From: Saccharopolyspora indica
GTDB lineage: Bacteria; Actinomycetota; Actinomycetes; Mycobacteriales; Pseudonocardiaceae
Assembly: GCF_027853965.1 (NCBI RefSeq)
Contig: NZ_JAQGLB010000037.1
Coordinates: 1 to 47,571, forward strand
Direction: 5' to 3'
DNA length: 47,571 nt
Positions 26,723 to 33,814 of this stretch are shown here, one piece after another. The notes under the pieces were generated by a model that was given only the letters and a program-made list of their open reading frames with translations, did not search any database and was not told the origin of the DNA. The stretch's first letter is position 1. Every line of letters starts with the position of its first letter. Position numbers and translations under genes: made by a program.

Positions 26723-27861
26723 GCGGCCCGGGCGATTTCCAGTCGCTGAACGAAGGGGACGGCAACTCCAAGAACTGGTTCGAGCAAGCCGCCGGGCGCG
26801 GCTCGTCGCTGGTGGGGGCCGGACAGGACCTCGCTGATGCCTCGTCGCCTCCGGAGTGGGGTGTGGCGTCGGTATCGGCCCGTGCCGAGCTGCTCACGTC
26901 GATGGCCAGTCCCGGTCAAGCGCTGATGAGCAACGGACTGGGTTTCCTGGTGTCGATCGTGCTCAGCCCGCTGATCGAACTCGCCGAGTACGCGGTCGGC
27001 GACCCGGAGCAGATGCGTGCCACCGGTGAGGGCTGGGAGAAGGTCGCGACTTGGCTCGACGGGGTCTCCGAACAGGAGAAGAACCGGGCCCAGGCCACCG
27101 CCGAGACCTGGGTCGGCAAGGACGGCGACGCCTTCCGGCAGCAGATGACGGAATTCGGCGACGGTGTCACCGCCCTGGCGCAGGACGTCCGCGACCTCAA
27201 GGGCACGCTGGACATGATCGCCGACATCTTCGACATGTTCGTCGAGTTCTTCATCCAGGTGGTCACGGAGCTGATCATCGGCCTGATCGTTCAGTGGCTC
27301 GCTGCGCTGGCGGCGTCCTGGATCACTGCCGGCGCGTCCGTCGGCGCGGCGAGCGCGGGCACCGCCGCTCAGGTAGGTGTGCAGGGTGGCCGCATCAGCG
27401 CCCGGATCGCTCAGGTGCAGGGCAAGCTCTTCCAGCTGTTCCAGAAGCTGGAGCAGTTGCTGGTCCGGTTGCGAGGGCCGCTGAAGAGCGTGTTGGACCG
27501 GGTCAACAACATTCCCGGTGGGCAGATGCTGACGAATCGCTTGGGGCGGCAGAACCCGGTGTTCGGCGTGGCCAAGCAGTTCGACGCGAATACGTTGGCA
27601 TCGACCACGAACAACGTGTTCATGAAGGGCGTCACCGGAGAGGGCGCCCTGGCTGCCAACGTGAGTCAGCGGGTGATCGGAGGCGTTCTCGGCGGCCAGA
27701 CCAGCGTCGGGCGAGCAGCCATGTCGGCGGGCATGGAGGTCGGCACCGACGCGGCGATCGAGCAGGGTGCCAACCACGCCTACGACACGGGCAAGGGCTG
27801 GTTCCAGGGCGATCTGTCGGAGGACGACCGCAGGGCAGCTCAGGAGAAGGGCTTCTCGTGA
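26719..27861 (+). CDS. Large WXG-containing, membrane-active protein (EspA/EspE-like architecture)
   Basis: A 380-residue protein of unknown family. It has a WXG100-type hairpin in its first half: helix 95-128, WVG at 131-133, helix 134-170. Hydrophobic segments lie near residues 74-95 and 172-215 (VEFFIQVVTELIIGLIVQWLAALAASW), followed by a Gly/Ala-rich turn, a helix rich in Gln/Leu (LFQLFQKLEQLLVRL), and a Gly-rich tail. WXG plus hydrophobic centre and an EspC-like partner encoded immediately upstream resembles espA/espC organisation. Homology to EspA is not shown. It may be an ESX substrate, or a polymorphic-toxin-like carrier; no toxin domain is recognisable at the C-terminus. ATG 26719. 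Confidence 0.72.
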   Translation: MSGPGDFQSLNEGDGNSKNWFEQAAGRGSSLVGAGQDLADASSPPEWGVASVSARAELLTSMASPGQALMSNGLGFLVSIVLSPLIELAEYAVGDPEQMRATGEGWEKVATWLDGVSEQEKNRAQATAETWVGKDGDAFRQQMTEFGDGVTALAQDVRDLKGTLDMIADIFDMFVEFFIQVVTELIIGLIVQWLAALAASWITAGASVGAASAGTAAQVGVQGGRISARIAQVQGKLFQLFQKLEQLLVRLRGPLKSVLDRVNNIPGGQMLTNRLGRQNPVFGVAKQFDANTLASTTNNVFMKGVTGEGALAANVSQRVIGGVLGGQTSVGRAAMSAGMEVGTDAAIEQGANHAYDTGKGWFQGDLSEDDRRAAQEKGFS

Positions 27862-27888
27862 TCGTCGTGAGAAGTGCGGGGTGACGCG

Positions 27889-28596
27889 GTGAGCAAGCAA
27901 CTCGGCGGGGTGCTGGCCGTTCGGCACGGTTGGTGCCGGCCTGATGAGGTCATCCGCTTCGCCGTGCCGTGCGTCCGGTCGAGCATCCGGTACGACATCA
28001 GCGGTCTGTCGTGGGAGGGCACGAGTGGCGGCAGTGCGATCGGACGCGTTGCTACTGCGGTGGAAGACCTCGTGGGCGCTTCGTCCGAGCACGACAACCG
28101 CCTCTCCCCACCGAGGGTCGTGTACTCGGGTCCGAACCCACAGGCGCAGATCATGCAGGCCCGGCCGGAGGCCGAGGACGCGGATGTTCTGTTCACCTGG
28201 GTGCTGACCTCGCATCGCCTCGCCCTGCTGGCGGAAGTTCCGGAGCCTGCGGCGGAGGAAGGAATCTCGGATTCGGTCTGGCAGAAGGCGCGGAAGTTCG
28301 GTGCCGGCGTTCGGGACTTCTCCCGCGACGTGGTGGACATCCTGCAGGACAAGAAACTCGGTGAGTATCCGCCGAACGCGCCGGTGCCGGTGGCGCCGGT
28401 CGCCGTCCGCGCGGAGTTCCCGTTGCAGCAGGTGCGGGCGATCAACCGGACGACCCGGCGACTTCCCGGCGGATACGCGCAGCGCGACGTCTTCGCGCTG
28501 CGCATCGAACTCGGTGACGGGTCCGTCCTGGAAGTGATCTCGCAGACCGAGGAGCACGCCGCGCGCCTGGAAGCGATGGCGCACGGACGTCAGTAG
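27889..28596 (+). CDS. PH-like domain protein, paralogue of the next gene
   Basis: A 235-residue protein of unrecognised family. It begins with a WCRPDEVIRFAVP segment (residues 15-27), has a VLFTWVLTSHRLALLAEVP strand pair typical of bacterial PH-like domains ('T..RL.l'), a central amphipathic helix (FGAGVRDFSRDVVDIL), and a C-terminal beta-rich part (VFALRIELGDGSVLEVIS). The following gene shares the same plan, including the WCRPGE motif. GTG 27889 is preferred because it aligns the N-terminus with that paralogue; GTG 27874 is possible. It is 27 bases after the WXG-containing gene and probably in its operon. Confidence 0.75.
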   Translation: MSKQLGGVLAVRHGWCRPDEVIRFAVPCVRSSIRYDISGLSWEGTSGGSAIGRVATAVEDLVGASSEHDNRLSPPRVVYSGPNPQAQIMQARPEAEDADVLFTWVLTSHRLALLAEVPEPAAEEGISDSVWQKARKFGAGVRDFSRDVVDILQDKKLGEYPPNAPVPVAPVAVRAEFPLQQVRAINRTTRRLPGGYAQRDVFALRIELGDGSVLEVISQTEEHAARLEAMAHGRQ

Positions 28597-28606
28597 AGAG
28601 GCTGTC

Positions 28607-29290
28607 GTGCTGAAAGACCCGTTCAAGCTGGAGAAGCTCGCGACCCAGACGTGGTGCCGGCCCGGCGAGGGACTGCTGATGCGGATCGGGCCCCGGTGGG
28701 GCCACCTGGCCTCCGACATCGCCGGTCGCAAGGGCGCCCCGCACGACCACGGCGGGCGGATCCAGCTGGAAAGCGCATCGGTCCCGGAGTGGCCGCTGCC
28801 GACCGAGGCGGTCGCCGCTGGGCACTACCACGGCGACGAATGGGTGCACGACCCGTCGATCTGGGCTTGGGCGCACGCGCCGAACCCGACGGCAGTCGCG
28901 GCGGGTTGCGCGGACGGGCTCGCAGCGGGGCGGGCAGATTCCTGGCTGGTCGTGTCGAACCAGCGCATCGCCGCGGTCATGGCGGCTTCGGCTGCGAAGA
29001 AGGCGGAACCCGAACAGCAGTCCGGGGGCTGGTTGTCGCGCGCCAAGTCGATCGCGAAGGACGCGCAGTCGTTGGTGCAGTCCGAGGAGGAGTCGCTGGT
29101 GACGCTCTGGGAGGCGCCCAGCACCGTGATCCGGCACTTCGGCGCGCTGCCGATGGGCCGGGACTTCGACCCCGTGTGGTTCGGGCAGATCGCTTTCCAC
29201 GACGGTTCGGGCCTGCTGATCCGGATGGACAGCAGAGCTGCCGCGGAATCCGTTGTTTCCGCGGGCAACGCTCTGTTCGGACATCCTTAG
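28607..29290 (+). CDS. PH-like domain protein, paralogue of the previous gene
   Basis: A 227-residue protein of unrecognised family. Shared features with the preceding product are WCRPGEGLLMRIGP (residues 16-29), a strand SWLVVSNQRIAAVM, a helix (WLSRAKSIAKDAQSLVQ), then beta strands ending with FHDGSGLLIRM. Tandem duplication is likely, followed by strong divergence. No signal peptide or membrane helix is seen, so a cytoplasmic role is expected, perhaps as an accessory of the upstream secretion-related proteins (inference from operon position only). The start is GTG 28607, 10 bases after the previous stop. It ends the 25881-29290 gene group. Confidence 0.75.
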   Translation: MLKDPFKLEKLATQTWCRPGEGLLMRIGPRWGHLASDIAGRKGAPHDHGGRIQLESASVPEWPLPTEAVAAGHYHGDEWVHDPSIWAWAHAPNPTAVAAGCADGLAAGRADSWLVVSNQRIAAVMAASAAKKAEPEQQSGGWLSRAKSIAKDAQSLVQSEEESLVTLWEAPSTVIRHFGALPMGRDFDPVWFGQIAFHDGSGLLIRMDSRAAAESVVSAGNALFGHP

Positions 29291-29451
29291 TCCGGGCATC
29301 CGCCGCGCTGAATGTTCACGGGTTCGCTAACCGGGCACTGCGTGGCTGTCAACCCGTTCGCCCCGTAGATGTGGTCCTCCGGTCGTCCCGCAGGTGGGTG
29401 GCCCGGTTCGGCTAGGGTCGTTTCCGGGAGCGCAAGGATCCGGAGGGGTCG
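29291..29451 (+). promoter_or_regulatory. Kinase promoter region with inverted repeat
   Basis: The 161-base gap holds an inverted repeat ACGGGTT (29318-29324) / AACCCGT (29351-29357) and a TAGGGT -10 candidate (29413-29418). The mRNA would start near 29425 and include a GGAGGGG Shine-Dalgarno before ATG 29452. No matching -35 is visible. Confidence 0.4.
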
Positions 29452-30498
29452 ATGGGTGAGGCACCTCTGCTGGGCGGGCGGTACCGGCTGGGTACCCGCA
29501 TCGGCAGCGGCGGTATGGCCGACGTGCACCGGGCGATGGACACCCGGTTGCAGCGGGTCGTGGCGGCGAAGGTGTTCCGCTCCGGTGCCGATGCCGCGGG
29601 GCGGGAGCGGTTCGCCGAGGAGGCCCGGATCCTCGCCGGGCTCAGCCATCCCGGCCTGGTCACCGTGCACGACTTCAGCGCCGGTGCCGACGAGCTCTAC
29701 CTGATCATGGAGCTGGTCGAGGGCCGCACGCTCGCCGACGAGGTGCAGCACGGGGCGCTGCCGCCGCAGCGCGTCGCCGAGATCGGGTCCCGGCTCGCCG
29801 ACGTGCTGGCCCACGTGCACGACAACGGCATCGTGCACCGCGACGTCAAGCCCTCCAACGTGCTCATCGCCGGTGACGGCAGCGTCTACCTCGCCGATTT
29901 CGGCATCTCCCGGCTGGCCGCCGCCGCCGGGCGCATGACCAGCTCCGGAGTGCTCATCGGAACCGCCACCTACATGTCCCCGGAGCAGGTCAGCGGTGGT
30001 GATGTCGGCTATCCCGCCGACGTCTACGCGCTGGGGCTGGTGCTGCTCGAATGCGCCACCGGGAGGGTCGAGTACCCCGGTTCCGGCGCGGAGAGCGCGG
30101 TGGCGCGGCTGGTCCGGGCACCGGAGGTGCCGCTGGAGCTGCCCAGCGGCCTGCACCGGGCGCTGCTGCTGATGACGGGCTCCGACCCGGCCCGGCGCCC
30201 GACCGCGGCGGAATCCGCGGACCTGCTGGCCGGTCGGTCGACCGACGTCATCCCGCGCATCCACCCGACCCGGCCGGTGACGCAGCTGCTGCCGGAACCG
30301 CAGCCCGAACCGCGCCGCAGCCGGAAGCCCTGGCTGTTCGCGGGCGCCGGGCTCGGGGTGCTGCTGGTGGCGCTGATCGTGTTCCTCACCCTGCCCTCGG
30401 CTCCGGAGTCGCCGTCCCTGCCACCGGTGTCCGGACCGGCCGGGGTGGAGCGGCTGCCGGAAGATCTCGCGACCCTGGAGGGGCTGATCCGCGGATGA
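29452..30498 (+). CDS. Membrane Ser/Thr protein kinase (PknB-type catalytic domain)
   Basis: A 348-residue Hanks-type kinase. Catalytic elements are complete: Gly-rich loop IGSGGMADV (residues 17-25), Lys40 (VVAAKVF), Glu57 in helix C, HRDVKPSN with Asp131, DFG with Asp149, the activation-segment TATYMSPEQ and the HRD-type Arg130. After a Pro-rich linker comes one transmembrane helix (about residues 294-315) and a short extracellular tail of about 30 residues without PASTA repeats. ATG 29452 has a strong GGAGGGG. The next gene, a lipoprotein, overlaps its stop by 4 bases and may be a sensor partner. It lies between two type VII-related gene groups, so a regulatory link is possible but not shown. 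Confidence 0.93.
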   Translation: MGEAPLLGGRYRLGTRIGSGGMADVHRAMDTRLQRVVAAKVFRSGADAAGRERFAEEARILAGLSHPGLVTVHDFSAGADELYLIMELVEGRTLADEVQHGALPPQRVAEIGSRLADVLAHVHDNGIVHRDVKPSNVLIAGDGSVYLADFGISRLAAAAGRMTSSGVLIGTATYMSPEQVSGGDVGYPADVYALGLVLLECATGRVEYPGSGAESAVARLVRAPEVPLELPSGLHRALLLMTGSDPARRPTAAESADLLAGRSTDVIPRIHPTRPVTQLLPEPQPEPRRSRKPWLFAGAGLGVLLVALIVFLTLPSAPESPSLPPVSGPAGVERLPEDLATLEGLIRG

Positions 30499-30980
30499 AA
30501 CGCCTTCTGCTGCCCGCTCTGCTGCTGGTGCTCGCCGGCTGCGGCAGCGAGCCCCGGGCGATGGATCACCAGATCCGCGAGCAGCTGCTCAGCCACGTGG
30601 ACGAGGTGAAGACCGCGGCGGAGAACAACGATCGCCCCGCGGCGGAGATGGCGCTCGGCGAGCTGCACCGCGCGATCGCCGAAGCCCAGGCCCGCGGCGA
30701 ACTCCGCACGGAAACCGCCCGCGCGCTGCTCACCGCGACCGAGCGGGTCGCCGAGGACGTCCGCACCATGCCGCTGCCGGAGCCGCCCGCCCCGGTCACC
30801 GTGACGGTCACCCCCGACCCGCCGGTCGTCGCACCGCCGCTGCCGGAGATCCGGGTCGAGGAGCGCATTGATCAGGCTGAGCGGTGGGAGGAGAACCGCA
30901 AGCTCGGGGAGGAGATCCGCGAACACGCGCGGAGGGCCCGCGAGAACAACGGCAACGGTAACGGGAACAACGACGACTGA
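30495..30980 (+). CDS. Lipoprotein, probable partner of the kinase
   Basis: A 161-residue lipoprotein with signal peptide ending LLVLAGC and lipidated Cys16. The mature protein is mostly helical (residues 25-90, rich in Glu and Ala), followed by a Pro/Val-rich stretch (PAPVTVTVTPDPPVV), another charged helix with ERIDQAERWEENRKLGEEIREHARRA and a low-complexity NNGNGNGNNDD end. No domain family was recognised. ATG 30495 overlaps the kinase stop (ATGA), so the two are translationally coupled. The helical, exposed design suits a structural or sensory role at the membrane, but this is inferred from position only. Confidence 0.8.
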   Translation: MKRLLLPALLLVLAGCGSEPRAMDHQIREQLLSHVDEVKTAAENNDRPAAEMALGELHRAIAEAQARGELRTETARALLTATERVAEDVRTMPLPEPPAPVTVTVTPDPPVVAPPLPEIRVEERIDQAERWEENRKLGEEIREHARRARENNGNGNGNNDD

Positions 30981-30981
30981 A

Positions 30982-30995
30982 CGGGAAAGTTCCCG
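30982..30995. terminator. Short hairpin after the kinase-lipoprotein pair
   Basis: CGGGAA (30982-30987) and TTCCCG (30990-30995) form a 6-base stem with a two-base centre directly after the stop at 30980. There is no T tract, so it is a weak terminator candidate. Confidence 0.4.
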
Positions 30996-31095
30996 GTCGC
31001 CGCGTGATTGGTTGTGCCAATTTCGCGGGGTGTGGCAGGGTTCGCTGACACTGGTCCGGTGCGGGCGGCGGCCCGCGACCCCGAGGAGGCGGAAC

Positions 31096-31611
31096 TTGCG
31101 CGAGGGACTCGCTGCGGGCGTGATCGTGGCCGGCCTGCTGCTGGCGGGCTGCAGTTCCGGCGCAACCCCGGCCGACCAGCCGGGCGCTCCCGGCCGATCG
31201 GCCCCGCAGAAGACGCTGCCGACGTCCGACCCGTGCGCCGTGCTGACCGAGGAGCAGCTGAAAACCCTGGTGCTGGACCAGGAACCGAAGCAGGCGGAGC
31301 AGAACGGCCTGCAGGGCTGCGAATTCCGCTCAGGCGGCGGCTGGTCGGTGTTCGTGGCCGCGGACGCCGCCGGCACCTACCAGCAGTTCGTGGAGGCCAA
31401 CCAGGGCGCCCAGGAGCTGCCGCTCGCGGGCTACCCGTCGGCGATCGTCAACGATGAGACGGGCTGCCACCTGACGATGGACGTCGCGGACGCGGGAAGC
31501 CTCAAGCTCACGGCCCTGGTCGGCCCCGGAGCCCCGCTCGAGGTGGGCGGGAGCTGCGACGCAGCGGCGAAGGTCGCGGAGTCGGTCCTGCAGAACCTCC
31601 CCTCGGCGTGA
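31096..31611 (+). CDS. DUF3558 lipoprotein (first copy)
   Basis: A 171-residue lipoprotein. TTG 31096 is chosen because GAGGAGG lies at 31083-31089 and because it starts a proper signal peptide, MREGLAAGVIVAGLLLAGC with Cys19. The upstream part of the frame is not homologous. The mature domain has the DUF3558 hallmarks: SDPCAVLTEEQLKTL, a GLQGCEFR segment and a late GCHLTMDV, with paired cysteines. Related mycobacterial lipoproteins are LprB and LprC; their molecular function is unknown. A second, better placed copy sits inside the PE/PPE-like cluster at 33249. A family hairpin follows the stop. Confidence 0.85.
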   Translation: MREGLAAGVIVAGLLLAGCSSGATPADQPGAPGRSAPQKTLPTSDPCAVLTEEQLKTLVLDQEPKQAEQNGLQGCEFRSGGGWSVFVAADAAGTYQQFVEANQGAQELPLAGYPSAIVNDETGCHLTMDVADAGSLKLTALVGPGAPLEVGGSCDAAAKVAESVLQNLPSA

Positions 31612-31632
31612 CCGGTCCCGTTCGGCAGGTGG

Positions 31633-31678
31633 CCCGTGAGTGTTTTGTGGGGCTATAACACCCCAAAACACTCACGGG
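31633..31678. terminator. Long hairpin of the CCGTGAGTGTTTTGGGG family (copy 2)
   Basis: Arms at 31633-31647 and 31664-31678 are perfect over 15 bases. Three further G-C pairs form beyond one bulged T. It begins 22 bases after the DUF3558 stop. Further inverted sequence flanks it: CAGGTGG (31626-31632) and CCACCTG (31685-31691). Similarity to copy 1 at 10184 extends outside the stem (GAGCTC, CGTTTC and GGTGG in the same order), so this may be a small repeat element rather than only a terminator. Confidence 0.7.
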
Positions 31679-31732
31679 TCCTGACCACCTGAAACGGAGC
31701 TCGCCGCTGGGCGGCCCCGCGATCGCGCCGGG

Positions 31733-31948
31733 TCAGTCCTGGCTGCAGAGGGCTTCCACGACGTCTCGGGCGTCGGAGCGGAAGGCGAGGTCGAGGAAGT
31801 AGAGCTTGTCGGCCAGTTCTGACAGCTGGGCCCGGCTCGTCACGATCTCCGCATCGCCCTGCCTGATCGCCACCTCGTCCCGGATCAGCATCGTCACGAC
31901 GAGCTCCGCTCGTCGTTCGTCGGCTGGGATCTGCCAGCGTGCGCACAT
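31733..31948 (-). CDS. Small unrecognised protein (71 aa)
   Basis: A 71-residue protein that begins MCARWQIPADERRAELV and ends with EALCSQD. It is predicted mostly helical, soluble and mildly acidic. ATG at 31948 has GAGGG seven bases upstream on the minus strand, the main reason to call it real; the longer open frame to 32578 would cross two genes on the other strand. It is divergent from the decayed HTH/DUF397 pair at 32112. No family was recognised. The neighbourhood of short, decayed regulatory genes suggests an accessory or remnant gene. Confidence 0.55.
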   Translation of the reverse strand: MCARWQIPADERRAELVVTMLIRDEVAIRQGDAEIVTSRAQLSELADKLYFLDLAFRSDARDVVEALCSQD

Positions 31949-32111
31949 GTTTCGGCCCTCGCGGATCGGATTTCGCTTGCGAGAAGGACTCTCCGGAGTT
32001 CCCGATCGGGCAAGCAACGATTCTTTCGGGTGATTGGGCGTGCTCGCCCCGCTGGAAACCAGCGATGGTGATCGGGGGACGTCAGATCGATTCCGAAGGC
32101 GGGGCGAACGC
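31949..32111. promoter_or_regulatory. Divergent promoter interval with two short palindromes
   Basis: The gap contains CTCCGGAG (31991-31998) and CCCGATCGGG (32001-32010), two perfect palindromes separated by two bases. They could be operator half-sites for the adjacent HTH-type regulator when it was intact. Confidence 0.3.
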
Positions 32112-32264
32112 ATGAACGGACGACCAGGAGTCGTCCCGGTCCGGGTGCGGCGGGTGTCGAGCGAACTCCGGGAGCTGAGGCTGCGAAGCGGCTTGGGAGC
32201 GGAGGAGGTCGCCGGTGCCATGGGCTTCGGGCTCATCGCGGCCATCGCGCAGAGCCTCACCTGA
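32112..32264 (+). pseudogene. Truncated XRE-type HTH regulator (Scr1/DUF5753 type)
   Basis: A 50-residue frame whose first 36 residues look like the start of the long XRE-family regulators that pair with DUF397 proteins in actinomycetes: VRVRRVSSELRELRLRSGLGAEEVAGAMG. Intact members are about 280 residues and continue with the recognition helix and a DUF5753 ligand domain. Here the sequence switches after AMGFG to LIAAIAQSLT and stops, which looks like an in-frame internal deletion joining the N-terminus to the natural end. The stop overlaps the DUF397 ATG by one base, as in intact pairs. Such a fragment could not bind DNA by itself. Confidence 0.6.
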
Positions 32265-32488
32265 TGCTCGACGAGGAGCGCATTGTGGTGGTCGATGGCT
32301 CTCCCGGTCTTCGTTGGCGCAAGAGCAGTCGCAGCAGCATGCAGGGGAACTGCGTCGAAGTCGCGTTCAGCGGAGCAGCTGTCGCGGCGCGTGACTCGAA
32401 GGATCCTGGCGGGGGCGAGCTGGTGCTGGGTGCGGCGACCTGGGCCGCGTTCCTCGGCGGCATCCGGAGTGGTCGGTTCGACGTGTAG
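32264..32488 (+). CDS. DUF397 protein
   Basis: A 74-residue DUF397 member: LRWRKSSRSSMQGNCVEVAF, VAARDSKDPGGGELVLGAATWAAFLGGIRSG. The family motif 'W.KSS.S..gg.CVEVA......v.vRDSKdp.gp.L......W.aFl...k.g' is complete. These small proteins are usually encoded beside an Scr1-type HTH regulator in sporulating actinomycetes and form a regulatory pair. The neighbouring regulator here is reduced to a fragment, so this copy is probably orphaned. ATG 32264 overlaps the HTH fragment's stop. Confidence 0.88.
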   Translation: MLDEERIVVVDGSPGLRWRKSSRSSMQGNCVEVAFSGAAVAARDSKDPGGGELVLGAATWAAFLGGIRSGRFDV

Positions 32489-32776
32489 GCGGTTCTGGAC
32501 GGTGCGGCATCCGAGCGCTCGCCCGGATCCCGCATTTTGTTGAATGGTCAACCAAGATCCGCGGCGAATCGTCATCACCGCGGGCGGGCATGGCTGACCT
32601 GCTTAGACTCCGAAACCCCTTCGTCGGTTCCGAGGCCAGGATCACTCGGATGTCGCAGTGTTCTTTGCCCGGCCTTGTCCCACTTTGGCCCTTCTGGGCG
32701 TTAAGGTTTGCCTCGTTGGCAAGTGGATGGCCGTCGCCCGACCCCGCGACGGTTGGCGAACGAGGGGAGTTCGGCT
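32489..32776 (+). other. Intergenic region upstream of the PE/PPE-like operon
   Basis: 288 bases without a convincing gene. TAGACT (32604-32609) and TAAGGT (32702-32707) fit the -10 pattern, but no good -35 is spaced correctly. GTTGA/TCAAC form a small inverted repeat near 32540. It should contain the promoter of the operon that begins at 32777. Confidence 0.45.
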
Positions 32777-33256
32777 GTGTCCGAGGGGGACGGCGGCACC
32801 TACCAGCCGGTCGATCAGCGTCAGATCCAGGCGATGCAAGCGATGCCTGGACCGGCGGGTTTTATGGGGGGCGTCGTGAACGTCATGACACGAGCCGCTG
32901 ACAACGCAGCCTTGGCTGCAGCTCAGGCCGCCGGTGGTTCGATGCTTGTCGACCCGGACCAGGTTGACAAGCTTGCGCAGTTCTTCAGGGGTGAGGCGGA
33001 GGAGCTTCGCGCACGTCAGTCGGAGAACTACGTGCTTGCATCGGTGGAGCCGCCGGGTTCGGACCCAGTCAGCACTCAGGCAGCGGAAAAGTACGGCTCG
33101 GTCGGATCCGGCAACCCCGAGTCGTACCTGGATAACTACTTGAAGCTCGCCGACCTGTTCGACCAGGTTGCGGAGCGTCTCGAACAGGGCGCGAATCAGA
33201 ACCGGATCGATGATCAGAATGCGGCTGACAGCATGCGAGGAGGAAGGCTTGCGTAA
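32777..33256 (+). CDS. PE-like protein 1 (type VII secretion related)
   Basis: A 159-residue, mostly helical protein. After an N-terminal extension of about 55 residues, residues 58-151 form a two-helix unit like the PE fold: LVDPDQVDKLAQFFRGEAEELRAR, a turn EPPGSDPVSTQAAEKYG (compare the 'P..D.VS...A' turn of mycobacterial PE proteins), then helix YLDNYLKLADLFDQVAERLEQ. The second helix continues to NRIDDQNAAD; there is no Tyr in the usual YxxxD/E position. GTG 32777 has GAGGGGAG upstream. The last 8 bases overlap the next gene. Similar in sequence to the protein at 35244. Expected to pair with the PPE-like protein at 33815. Confidence 0.72.
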   Translation: MSEGDGGTYQPVDQRQIQAMQAMPGPAGFMGGVVNVMTRAADNAALAAAQAAGGSMLVDPDQVDKLAQFFRGEAEELRARQSENYVLASVEPPGSDPVSTQAAEKYGSVGSGNPESYLDNYLKLADLFDQVAERLEQGANQNRIDDQNAADSMRGGRLA

Positions 33257-33803
33257 GGGGCTCGCGCTGGGCGCTGTTCTGGCGAGTTTGTTCTTGGCGG
33301 GTTGCGGGGGTGGTACCGGCGAGACCGGGCCTTCTTCCGAGCAGAGCGCGGCACCGGAGACGTCGGCTTCTTCGCAGCCCGAGCGCACCTCCCCTCCGAA
33401 GTCGCTTGACCTGGCTGACCAGTGCGCGATCATCACGGGCGATCAGGCCAAGCAGCTTGGCGCTGACCAGGAGCCGCGGGCTGTCGAGTCCAGCGGCGTG
33501 CCTGGATGCCGGTACAACCTGGGTGCCTCCGGTGGCGGCTTCATGGTCTTCGTCGGTGCCGACAAGTCTCAGACGATGCAGCAGTTCGCAGATGCTCGTA
33601 AGTCGAGCATCGAGATGACCGATATTTCGGGTTATCCCACCGCGCAGCTCGGCACGAACAAGACGAACTGCACGCTTTCCGTGGATGTTTCCGATCAGGG
33701 TTCTCTTTTCGTGAACGCGCTGGTCTCCTCTGGTGACCCGAACCCGTGTGATCTTTCGAAGCGTTTCGCTGAAGCTGCGTTGCAGAATCTTCCCGGTGCG
33801 TGA
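33249..33803 (+). CDS. DUF3558 lipoprotein (second copy), inside the PE/PPE-like operon
   Basis: A 184-residue lipoprotein starting from TTG 33249, with GAGGAGGAAGG at 33237-33247. The signal peptide MRKGLALGAVLASLFLAGC gives Cys19. A Ser/Thr/Pro/Glu-rich linker follows, then the DUF3558 domain (LADQCAIITGDQAKQLGADQE, VPGCRYNLG, NCTLSVDVSDQG). The closest relative in the window is the lipoprotein at 31096 (same QNLP end). It overlaps the PE-like gene by 8 bases and is 11 bases before the PPE-like gene, so it is made from the same message. An unexpected placement: a lipoprotein between a PE-like and a PPE-like gene. Codons are less GC-rich at third position than neighbours. Confidence 0.85.
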   Translation: MRKGLALGAVLASLFLAGCGGGTGETGPSSEQSAAPETSASSQPERTSPPKSLDLADQCAIITGDQAKQLGADQEPRAVESSGVPGCRYNLGASGGGFMVFVGADKSQTMQQFADARKSSIEMTDISGYPTAQLGTNKTNCTLSVDVSDQGSLFVNALVSSGDPNPCDLSKRFAEAALQNLPGA

Positions 33804-33814
33804 GGGAGCAGGGG

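Noticed and set aside
26980..27010. YAVGD in the WXG-containing protein as a YxxxD secretion motif
   Set aside because: It precedes the WxG turn, whereas the ESX motif follows the second helix; probably chance.
31733..32578. 281-residue minus-strand protein
   Set aside because: It would overlap the DUF397 gene and HTH fragment. Only the last 71 codons have their own start and Shine-Dalgarno, so just that part was kept.
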